A DNA stretch of 64,000 nt from Molanna angustata (Eukaryota; Arthropoda; Insecta; Trichoptera; Molannidae), in contig OY754980.1 in NCBI GenBank assembly GCA_963576475.1, forward strand, positions 31,806,431-31,870,430, written 5' to 3'. This document shows positions 55,441 to 64,000 of the stretch, in pieces (the stretch's first letter is position 1; every line of letters starts with the position of its first letter). The translations under genes and the position numbers were made by a program. Below the pieces are notes generated by a model that searched no databases, was not told where the DNA came from, and saw only the letters and a list, made by a program, of their open reading frames with translations.

Positions 55441-55655
55441 TGTCAGTTGGTTAGATATGTGACTGCTGAGACAAAGGTCCCGGGTTCGATTCCTGGTGGA
55501 GACACAGTTTTTACTGGTAAAGATTATAAGTCTCCAGAATGTGGCACACACACACATACGTTTGTTATTGGGTGCGTGTTAAATTAATATTTGACATAGT
55601 ACCTGTTAGCTGCCCGAGAAGCAATTTTCGATAAATAAATAAATAAATATTGTTC
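55441..55655 (+). mobile_element. SINE-A copy 3, right piece
   Basis: TCAGTTGGTTAGATATGTGAC, GGTCCCGGGTTCGATTCC, GTCTCCAGAATGTGGC with an ACAC insertion, GGGTGCGTGTTAAATTAATAT and GTTAGCTGCCCGAGAAG, then an AATA tail. Confidence 0.9.
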
Positions 55656-55682
55656 AACGAAAGGAATTATTTTTTTCTACTA

Positions 55683-56203
55683 GCAAACCCGACAGACGTT
55701 GTCCTGCCCGAACGTTGGCTTGCCTATTATTAGCTGGTCAAGCAAACGTAAAAATACCCCACACCATCACGGCATATCCCTCAATGAGGAGTTACCAGCG
55801 ACGGATGTGCGGATGTGAATTACATTATAAAAGGAAACACGACACATGCGTTTATACACATCAATCTCTCATATTTAAAAGGCACTACATTTAGGGTTGT
55901 GTTAAGATACAACCCTCGACGTCGGGCGTCGAATGAATGGCGTTGTGAAAAACATTCATTTTTAATAACATCACCGACATATTTTTACAAATCGAAAGAA
56001 GCCAGTATTCAAAATGCATATTCCGAAAATATTTATAACAATTGATATTTTTACTTTTCTGAATTGATGTTTGAATTTTTTTTTTTGTGAATCTAAACCA
56101 TTCAGGGACCCACGCAAAAAAGTTACATCGAAATCGGTACAGCCGTTTAGGAGTTCAGTGACATATCTACACATGTACAGAAGAATAATATATACAGGGT
56201 GTC
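55683..56203 (+). repeat. Interspersed element holding a D-repeat
   Basis: GCAAACCCGACAGACGTTGTCC at the left and GAAATCGGTACAGCCGTTTAG near the right look like the two ends of one insect interspersed repeat that I recall in this order; that link is from memory. A D-repeat copy (55741-55925, with ACATGCGTTTATACACATCAAT) lies within. No intact ORF. Confidence 0.5.
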
Positions 56204-56320
56204 CCAAAAAGTATGGATAATCGGTAAACCAGGGATAGAGGACCCCTAGGTCTATCTAAAAACCTCAATGTATGTTCTACGATTTTTTGTCGTTTTCGAG
56301 TTATAATTTCTTTTCGATTA
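56204..56320 (+). mobile_element. Terminus of a DNA transposon (CAGGGTGTCCC type)
   Basis: CAGGGTGTCCCAAAAAGTATGG begins a T-rich block. This start is common at the ends of insect DNA elements. I find no matching far end. Confidence 0.4.
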
Positions 56321-56462
56321 TTTTCGAATACCTCCGACTGTCACGACATAATTGGTCACAGAGACGCTATTTATTGAGATACATCCTTCATTATTTTTTT
56401 CAAAATTGTTGAATAGTGTACGTTTTAGATGTAATAATTTGTTATATCCAATTATGATATAA

Positions 56463-56836
56463 TATCGAATATATTTTTATTATTGCATATGCGCAAACAT
56501 TGGATTTTTTTTTTCCCTGTCGGGAGTCAAAGATATTTTTTAACAGATTTTTAATTATCTCAATAGAGACGAAGTTGGAATATTTATTGTAGGAGAACCG
56601 GGAAATCAAGGCACCTACAGGGCTTACGACCTGTCATCGGCTGGTTTACGTGATCACTTTATGCGCTTGCGCAGCGTTCACCAATTATGCCTTTTTAATG
56701 AGATCCCTATCAATTCAATTTTGATACTTCTATATATTGTAATACTGAAATTCTTTTCGCTTGAAAATATTTCCCGGTTCTCCTACAATAAATATTCCAA
56801 CTTCGTCTCTATTGAGATAATTAAAAATCTGTTAAA
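56463..56836 (+). repeat. E-repeat copy with 68-bp inverted ends
   Basis: The E-repeat runs from TCGAATATATTTTTATTATTGC through GCGCTTGCGCAGCG to CGCTTGAAAAT. At 56769 it switches to a reverse copy of its own left part: 56539-56606 and 56769-56836 are perfectly complementary over 68 bp, with a 162-bp spacer. The copy at 49451 continues normally at this point, so the fold-back is a rearrangement made at the junction. Confidence 0.93.
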
Positions 56837-58177
56837 TGATATAATATCTTTAAAAAAAATGTTGTATCTCAAAAATAGTCAAATCAGAAAATTTACAAAA
56901 ATGTTTGAGGTCGATTTAAAAATAGTAGGTCACATAAAAAAAAATTCCCAAACATTTTTCAAAAACTTTCTTATTTCATCTAGTATCTATCCTGTAAATT
57001 TCATTTTCATATTCCTACGGGATCATACTTAAAAACGGTTAAATACGAGATGGCGTAATAAAATACATACATTTCCATACAAAAATAATCATTTATTATT
57101 CTACGAGTAATACATGTATTAGAATGATAAATTTAATGTATCAAAATTTCACTACGTAAGAATCTACCTCTATAAAAAAAAATCTACCTTTATAAAAAAC
57201 ATACACACCACGTTAGTACTTACAAGATTATGAACTTTCACTAAATGCGAAGTTGCATCCTCAGAGACTTAAACTAATTATAAATTTTCTGCAGTAGGTA
57301 TTCATTTTTTCATAATAAAGTAATTATAGCCTATCATGTGAAATTTATTTATTCTTTTTTTTATATAACCGTAAGCTTAAAATTAACAAATTTAATACTT
57401 TATGTATCATATAATATTATGTACGTATATATGATGTGTAATATGGTATATATGTATGTGTTATATTACATATATGTACATATGCGAGATAGATTATGAA
57501 TGAATGTGATTTCGGTACATACTATTTATCGTATTGTTGCTATGTGTTTGTTTTGAAATCTGCTTATAATTGATGTATTATATCGAAATGTTTACAGCAT
57601 GTAATACTTGTTGGAGAAAATCCGTCTAATGTATGAAATTGTTTTGTGAATAGTTTGTGTAACGTCGGTCGACTTAGAACAAAAACTGAATTGCGTGATG
57701 GGCAATTTAAAAATAAATGATGAAGCTAATTTGTCATTAAAATCCAGCTTATTCCACAGATACTTAATTCAAATCAAAAATATTTTATTGTACTGTTGAG
57801 TTGTAAACGTTTAGGAGAATCAACATTTCAAAAATTGAATGCGTTAACCTTTTGAAAAAAACGATTCCGCATAAATTCCGTCAAGTTTTCCTAGATCTGA
57901 AACAAAGTTGTCATGCAAAATGACAAGGCAATATCTTTTAGTAGAAATCTGCGCGAGATAATGTGAAGCTATCTCTCATTGTGATGAGTGGAAGGGAATA
58001 TTATCGTCTGATGTGTTCCCAGGGGAAGGGATGAACGAAATACGACATCTGGATCTTGATAAGAAACCTAATCAATGTCACGGTACGTTAAATGGATGCA
58101 ACAAATAAAGATATCTGCTACCAAACAATATAATCTCGTAAAACATTTTCACTCTTACTTGATTAGGTACCTATATT
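56837..58177. other. AT-rich intergenic, no gene
   Basis: Nothing recognised. 57410-57490 is a TA/TG-rich low-complexity stretch. Confidence 0.4.
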
Positions 58178-58188
58178 CTGATTAAATT

Positions 58189-58467
58189 CTTCTTCTTCTG
58201 CTTTAGTTAGGACTGTGTCCTGTTATTCTCGGAGCCTGCTCATGTGAAGTAGACGTCCAGCTATCCTTCCATCGTTTGTGTGGTCTTCCAGGGGGTCTGT
58301 CATTTAATATCTCCCCATCCGCTGCCATCCTCACCACTCGATCCGAACCCGCTCTCCCCACATGACCTCTCCAGAATCGTCTTCGTGTTCTTCCCCATCG
58401 CACAACATCTTCGACATCACAGATTCTTCTTATCTCCGAGTTCCTTACTCTGTCAAGAAGTGTTTGC
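58189..58467 (-). pseudogene. 5'-truncated LINE fragment with 11-bp TSD
   Basis: The minus strand reads LLDRVRNSEIRRICDVEDVV, RWGRTRRRFWRGHVGRAGSD, VRMAADGEILNDRPPGRPH and KRWKDSW, then a 3' end rich in GAAGAAGAA. W.GHV.R and GRP.KRW.D are LINE C-terminal motifs of the RTE type. CTGATTAAATT is exactly duplicated at 58178-58188 and 58468-58478. No RT core remains. The frame is open across most of the fragment. Confidence 0.9.
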
Positions 58468-58682
58468 CTGATTAAATTTATTTATTTATTGTAGGAATTA
58501 TTTGAAAAATTCCTGTTACCGCTAGACCGTCTGACTTTAAATCATAGTATGAAAGCAAAAGGAAACTGTGAACCATATTGGATACTATGAACCATGAGTT
58601 GTGATGGCTTTGGCAGATAACATATCAACATGAGTGAAAATTTCTAACCAAACATGTCAATATCAAATAGTATAAAATGTGT

Positions 58683-59065
58683 GTTTTACTCCTCACTAAC
58701 CTAAGGGGATATGGTGGGGAGTACTTAATTATTAAAGTTGAATTTTTTTATTGCAGATTATCAACAAGTATCGTGCTGAAATTGTGTTCTGAAAGTTTCA
58801 TCACAATGTGTGTGTGTGTGTGCTGTGTAATATGTGCTATGCAATATGGACGGCGTGTTTATTGTACTGTATCAATTATGGACTAGAGTACTCATTCGAT
58901 TCTTTTTAAATTTGATATATTTGCTTTCGAATTACTAAAAAGGCACAACACTTTCATAAAATGGCATTGAAAAAAATTGCATCACATATTCATGATCCAT
59001 AAAAAATTTGAATACTTGGTAGTGAAGAGTATACTGTTGGTCACAACCTCGCGTTTTTATTGAAT
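58683..59065 (+). repeat. R-repeat copy 8, internally deleted
   Basis: TTACTCCTCACTAACCTAAGGGG, ATCGTGCTGAAATTGTGTTC and GGACGGCGTGTTTATTG, then a jump to AAAAAGGCACAACACTTTC and the end GAAGAGTATACTGTTGGTCACAACC. About 230 bp of the middle are absent. Confidence 0.8.
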
Positions 59066-59134
59066 TTTATGTGACCATATTATTAATAACTTATTTTGTA
59101 TGGCACACAACGTAAGCACAATTACAATAAATAT

Positions 59135-59255
59135 TACCTCTTTAGGTAGGTGACGAGGCAGCTGTGTAAGGATGCTTGCATGTGCCGTGCATTTTGAAGG
59201 TAATGCACACCCGCACGCCTGTCCCCACAATTTGGGACTATTCGATGACTATCTG
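59135..59255 (-). repeat. D-repeat copy 5, reverse
   Basis: GCATGTGCCGTGCATTTTG, GGTAATGCACACCCGCACGCC and TGTCCCCACAATTTGGG are the reverse of the D-repeat start. The 127-codon minus frame here includes this repeat and is not a gene. Confidence 0.6.
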
Positions 59256-59825
59256 AGAATATGATAAAATAAATGTTTAAAATGCGACTTCGTAGCTCTT
59301 CGCTGTGCATCCAAAAATTGTAAGTAAAAATTTGACGGTATTCAAATGTTATTTTATTTTTGCCCACGAATAACGATAATTCTTTTTCCTGAGATATTTT
59401 CTGGGAAATGACTTCCACTGGAGGATGGAGGAAGTGGGTTTGTTCTTCATCTCTTTCCATCTCATTTTTATTATTTATATTATTTAAATTAGCTTGTAGG
59501 ATTAACATATTTTTCATCAGAGTGGCGAAGATAGAACGCGAGGGAAAGAGAGGTCATCTCCTCTCTTCCACGAAATAGGTGTTCACAACCTTAGCACGTA
59601 GAAATGAATTCATGGAGTCTAATTAACGTAAGATTATCCTCACAAGTTGCGCATAGTGACATCTATGTATAAAACGTAAAAAACATCATTAAATAGTTAT
59701 CTTAAGCGATCTGTTTTTTATAGGTGCTTGCGCAAAGAATACATAGTTGTGCACTTATCATTATGGATTTGAATCTCAATCTTATGACCCTTCCGTAAAG
59801 TTAAATGCACAAAGGTAAGATTAAG
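59256..59825. other. Intergenic, no gene
   Basis: Nothing recognised. Confidence 0.4.
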
Positions 59826-60110
59826 CCAGTTTCATAAAAAGCAGCAAAATGATACTTTAATTAAAGGTTCTTTAAAAATTTAAAGTCGCCTTTAAGTCGT
59901 TGCATTTAGTAAATAATAATGCCGCGTTGTTTAGCAAAAGACAGAAATGTCACCAAAATAATTGAAAGTTGGCAATATTTCTATCAAAATCTTTGGAAAC
60001 ATAACGAACAGCATAAGTAAATCTTTCTGTCTACTACCATTTAATATGTGATATCTGTCATTGAATTGATCTTTTATGGAATCAAAACTTATCATATGGT
60101 CGATAAATTT
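59826..60110. mobile_element. Half copy of the 712-bp TIR element
   Basis: GCCAGTTTCATAAAAAGCAGC, AGGTTCTTTAAAAATTTAAAG, AATAATAATGCCGCG, AGAAATGTCACCAAAATA and AATCTTTCTGTCTACTACC match the reverse complement of 55150-55440. The other half is missing. Confidence 0.82.
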
Positions 60111-61328
60111 GACAAAATATAAAATATGCCTAAAGGAGCCTACTAAGGCAAAGCCTTAACGTGGAAAGCATAATTAAAAATATATTTTTAAAAAATTCAA
60201 TTTTATTTAATTGTTATACATTTTTTTTATTACATAATTGATAAACATAGAATATTGTTTGTTCTTATATACTAAAATTCTATGTATTTTTATATGACTA
60301 AATTATATTTAACAATAAATTGTAAAATATATTAAACGGGGTAGTAGGTATATTATATAGCTGATGTAACAATACAACGTCTTTGCAGGTAGTAGTTAAG
60401 TATTATATGACCACTTACACAAAAGCATAGATCATAGCATGCCATTTTTATTAACCAATCAAATTATGAATCTGATTGGCTAGGAATCAAGACGAATTTC
60501 TTTAGATTACTCGATTTTTTCATTCAGCACTGATCAGAGCGACTAAAAAGGCACATTGATTTGTAAAAATAAGGCAGTTTAATTCTGATGCGACACGCGT
60601 AGGAACGTAGGTACTTATGTTATTAAAAATTCTTTGTCGAATTAATATAAATTACGTTCTTCGTTCAATTTTTCAAAAAGGGAATTAAAAATTAAAAATG
60701 TGCCTATGGGAGTGCTCAATGCCGAACCGCCCGCCGCGTCGAACTTACATCTGACGAAACGTGAAAATTGCCCGAACCCATTTTATTTTTTTTGCTTTAA
60801 ATACATAATAATTTGATAGAATATTAAATTGTACAGCAGGAAAAGAGAGAATTCGCAGGAGAGAACGAGAGAGAGAGAGAGAGTCCTGAAATAATTATGT
60901 AAGGGGATTCCCCGGGCGTGTGAAAACCTAACCTAACCTTTGGACGCCTACACAATTTTTACTTTCGAAATGTACGGTCTTTACGTATTGGGAGTGTGTA
61001 TGTACATACACATACACAAACAAATGTTTGTATATTATACTCACACGTACATACACAAATCCCTAGTTTTAAATGTTTAATTCCGCGCGTGTCGCTTTGA
61101 AGCTCCGAGGTTAAAGAAATCAATGGTTCGGTTAGACTTTAGAATAAAAAAAACGTGGACAACACCGTAGTACTGCGTAGAACAAATATATTTTCTTATA
61201 CACTGATTGTGTGCTTAAGGCTTTACAATACCAAAATGTTTTCAATTGCTATAGTTAAACAAATTGAAACTATACAACTTTTTAATAAGATGAATTGATT
61301 TGACGACATCTTTGTTATAGTGCTTTGC
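60111..61328. other. Intergenic with GA microsatellite and a GC-rich patch
   Basis: 60718-60950 has CCGAACCGCCCGCCGCGTCG, a GAGAGAGAGAGAGAG run near 60872, CCCCGGGCGTG and CCTAACCTAACC. GA runs bind GAGA-type factors in insects, so a regulatory role is possible; no gene is visible nearby. Confidence 0.4.
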
Positions 61329-61547
61329 AGTAACAAAGTGAAAATGCTTTGCTCAAAACCACTTAATGAATTTTAAACTTGGCACTACTAGTTTCGGAAG
61401 TATACATCTTCCATTGACAGGCACATTATAACTAAACAGATATCAAATGCAACTGTCGATGGAAGAGGCATTTTTCCAAATCTAGCTGTGCCAAGTTTAA
61501 AACTTTATAAATGGTTTTGAGCAAAGCATTCACACCTTTGTTACTAT
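61329..61547. repeat. Imperfect foldback, ~60-bp arms
   Basis: AGTAACAAAG...AATGCTTTGCTCAAAACC...TTTTAAACTTGGCAC at 61329-61385 is inverted as GTGCCAAGTTTAAAA...GGTTTTGAGCAAAGCATT...CTTTGTTACT at 61489-61545. The arms show some mismatches and small gaps. A further inner pair is CATCTTCCATTGACAG and CTGTCGATGGAAGAGG. Likely a MITE. Confidence 0.85.
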
Positions 61548-62264
61548 TTCATTTTTTAATTTATTAAATCCTCCTTGGACTTATGGGGGTTACATATATT
61601 ACCAATAAGGGAGTAATGGAGGTATGGCTCTCGTGGATTGAAACGGCGAGGGTTTGAAGCCCTGTTCCACTTTATTCGTTTGGGCAGAATTGAACTACCG
61701 GACGAATGAACCTTCTGCACGTTTGGATTAGAATCGAACTAATCGGACGTGTACCTGATTCACGGTTTGTCCACACGTGTTATATGGACGAACCGTTCCT
61801 CAATTTTACTATACGATACCGGTAGTAATCGTATAGCATAGATATGCACAATATTAAACGGTTATAAATAAGAGCAGTGGGTATTTCAATATTGAAAGAT
61901 GAATTACTTACAACAGTTTTTAATTGAGCACATACAAGTATATAAAATACAGAGAAACAATAATTATTACTAATTAGATTACGAGTATAATTTCGCGGCA
62001 AAAATTGAGATGACGACACTCGACCGAACGGAACCCCACAGAAGATAACCGGCGCGGCTCGAACCGCTCCTTATAACGGTCGCCTAGCGGGGGAAAGGCT
62101 AGTTGGCTTCGCCCGCCACAGACTTTTATTTCAAATAACCCAATATATAGTTTTTTAAATTCTAATAACATTAAAAAATTTAACCTATTTATTCTCTAAA
62201 CTCTACTGTGTCATTGTGGCACTCTGTTAGTGGAATATACATATGTAAGCTGTTCCTTAATATT
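61548..62264. other. Intergenic, GC-richer at 62010-62120
   Basis: AACCGGCGCGGCTCGAACCG and CGGTCGCCTAGCGGGGG stand out near 62050-62090. CTCGTGGATTG...GGGTTTGAAGCCC near 61631 has a weak tRNA-like look. No gene. Confidence 0.4.
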
Positions 62265-62945
62265 TGCTAGCAAATCAAAGACAATGGTCTTTGAAAAGAG
62301 TGAAAGCAGAACAGCGTGTAAAATAAGGGTAGAGAACGAATGGCTCGAGCAAGTCGACGAATATGTATACTTGGGAAGCATATTTCAACGGAATGGACGG
62401 CTTGATAAAGAAATCGAAAGAAGAGTTATGGCAGGAAACAGAGTGAATGGAGCACTTAGACCAATTATGAATGACCGCAACATATCAAAGGATGCCAAAG
62501 TTGCCATTCATAACGCCATCGTAGTGCCAACCTTGACGTATGCAAGTGAAACCTGGACATGGCAGAAGACGCATGAAAGCAGAATAAATGCGGTTGAAAT
62601 GAGATCGTTGAAGAATTTGCAATAGAACGATGTATGACAGGGTAAGAAATGAGGACATAAAGAAAGAATGTAAGTTGAAGAAAGATGTCATTACTAGAAT
62701 GAAGGTGAACACATTGAGATGGTTTGGTCACATGGGGAGAATGAATGAGGAGCGCCTGACGAAGAAAATATACATATTCTGAAAGACGGAAATGTTAGAA
62801 GTGTGAGCAACAGACGAACATGTATGAGACGATGCATGAATGTGGACGAGGCGAGAAATGCGTGCCAGGATAGAAAAATGTGGCGTTCGGTTCTCTCTGC
62901 CTACCCCGCAAGGGACATGGCATGATGGTATGTATGTATGTACTT
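62265..62945 (+). pseudogene. Broken copy of the 33-kb LINE
   Basis: From SKSKTMVFEKSESRTACK it tracks the 33-kb ORF through VDEYVYLGSIFQRNGR and NAIVVPTLTYASETWTWQK. A 2-nt deletion near 62610 shifts the frame into a stop. About 75 nt are also missing near 62775, removing the GRGRPRKGW region. The 3' end GGACATGGCATGATGGTATG is intact. The RT core is absent. Confidence 0.9.
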
Positions 62946-63261
62946 AATATTTTGTAGGAACATATTCGATAAACAATTGTATTTTACTTTGTGCAAGCAT
63001 TTTAAATTAATTAATTAAAATAAAATAAAACACATCTTTGTGTAAGCCGAATTTTAAAATTTATTCAAAAGAATAAAATCCCTCAACATGTTACAAGAAC
63101 AAAGTTCACTTATTCAGGAGGATACCTACAATGTTTTTATGTAGTATACTAAATTAAATGTAAAATTTACAGACTTAATGCCTAAATTAACGCCTTTTTT
63201 AACTCGGCTACACACCGTTTATAATATTAAAATTAATTTGTTATAAAGTAAAAAAAAACGA

Positions 63262-63735
63262 ATGGTCGGCCATGATAAGGATATCAAAAGAATACTTATG
63301 ACAGGAAACAGAGTAAAAGGAGCACATAGATCAGTTATGAATGATCTCAATATATCAAAGGATGCCAAAGTTGACTTTCATAACGCTATCTTAGTGCCAA
63401 CTTTGACGTATGCAAGTGAAACCTGGACATGGCAAAAGTCAAACGAAAGCAGTACAACTGCACTTGATATGAGATCGCCAAGAAGAATCTGTAATAGAAC
63501 GATGAATGACAGGTTACGAAATGAGGAAACACATCAATATTAGCTTCACCACTTGAGAATAATGAATGAGGAACTCCTGTCAAGGAAAATACCTAAACCA
63601 AGGTGACAGGAACGAGTCGAATACGACGCATGAATGGTGACGAGTCGATGAATGTGTGTTAAGATAGGAAAATGGGCATTCGGTTTTTCTCTGCCTACCC
63701 AGTAAGGGACATTGCGTGATATGTATATATGTATG
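63262..63735 (+). pseudogene. Second broken copy of the 33-kb LINE
   Basis: DKDIKRILMTGNRVKGAHRS, NAILVPTLTYASETWTWQKS and SPRRICNRTMNDRLRNEE track the 33-kb protein; the frame is lost after ~93 residues. GGGACATTGCGTGATATG closes the element. It is more diverged than the copy at 62265. It lies 320 bp from that copy in the same orientation. Confidence 0.88.
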
Positions 63736-64000
63736 TGTAGAAAACATCAGGTGATGGGTATTATTGATGTTAAGTAGTGGACTGTATTATAAACGATCTC
63801 ACCGATGCTTCTTTTATTTTTTTTTTATTTATTACAAATCAATACAAAGTTTACATATAAATCACAATTTAAAAAGGTATACAAATTCCATTATATGATT
63901 CATTATAACACTCTTTAATTGAGATAAAATCTCGTGTTAAAAGAGGGGAGTATCTATTTAATATTGTTACATTTGCCAAAACATTGTACATCTACTAAAC
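63736..64000. other. Window end, no gene
   Basis: 63725-63805 (ACATCAGGTGATGGGTATTATTG...CGATCTCACCGATGCTT) repeats 36490-36562. The remainder is AT-rich. Confidence 0.5.

Noticed and set aside
59134..59517. 127-codon minus frame
   Set aside because: Its C-terminal third is the reverse D-repeat and the rest has no recognisable domain.
60931..60942. Telomere repeat tract (CCTAACCTAACC)
   Set aside because: Only about two units; too short to indicate telomeric DNA.
61616..61700. tRNA-like sequence with GGGTTTGAAGCCC
   Set aside because: It lacks a believable A-box spacing and anticodon stem.

Overview
The window looks like gene-poor, AT-rich nuclear DNA of an arthropod, most likely an insect. 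I see no convincing host gene, no rRNA, no intact tRNA gene and no CRISPR. Supporting an insect origin are dense non-LTR retrotransposon remains, three tRNA-headed SINE families, several young satellite arrays and many foldback or MITE-like elements. The style of repeats (a short tRNA-headed SINE load, RTE-like 3' ends with AAG/GAA tails) would fit Lepidoptera, but that is a guess; no marker gene fixes the order.

The one intact genetic unit is a full-length I-superfamily-like LINE at 1966-7588 (5,623 bp, + strand). It is bounded by a perfect 15-bp target-site duplication and encodes a zinc-knuckle ORF1 and an overlapping ORF2 with endonuclease, reverse transcriptase, RNase H and a C-terminal zinc motif. 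The copy is recent and potentially competent. A 102-bp RTE-like 3' end sits nested in its 3' UTR. A second young insertion is a 5'-truncated LINE at 33006-34195 (- strand, 15-bp target-site duplication) with a 385-codon open frame; two broken relatives lie at 62.2 and 63.3 kb. At least eight more LINE tails are present, several with perfect target-site duplications (26.0, 29.6, 58.2 kb) and others decayed (7.8, 9.4, 13.6, 18.0, 41.3, 41.9, 49.2 kb). Non-LTR C-termini of a different type lie at 10.9, 28.9, 34.8 and 47.0 kb.

Tandem arrays: 1-1632 (27 units of 60/61 bp, cut by the window edge), 7631-8860 (66-bp unit, split by an RTE-like insertion), 22301-23763 (11 units of exactly 133 bp), 47827-48138 (six units of 52 bp) and 49811-50385 (seven units of 80 bp). 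There are also a 256-bp perfect duplication (35950-36461) and a long AAAT-type microsatellite (14.25-14.66 kb).

Names used below. SINE-A begins CGGCCTTCGTGGCTCAGTTGG; SINE-B begins CCGACCGCCGTGGCAC; SINE-C has a tRNA-Thr-like head. R-repeat is a ~620-bp dispersed element running from ACTCCTCACTA to GTTGGCCACAACCCACTCG. D-repeat contains GGATGTGCGG...CACGACACATGCGTTTAT. E-repeat contains CTACAGGGCTTACGACCTGTC and ends TAACGCCATCTATTGA.

Single most interesting structures: a hammerhead-ribozyme-like fold at 53429-53473 inside an insertion in an R-repeat; a 277-bp near-perfect palindrome at 40311-40587 (95 bp of perfect outer stem); E-repeat copies that have grown inverted duplications at their ends (36.7 and 56.5 kb); and the satellite arrays whose variant order records recent amplification. 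How these act together is a story of genome turnover: autonomous LINEs supply enzymes, SINEs and truncated copies accumulate, and repeats nest inside repeats (SINE-A inside an R-repeat at 12.3 kb, a 712-bp TIR element inside SINE-A at 54.7 kb, a LINE fragment inside a D-repeat at 13.6 kb).
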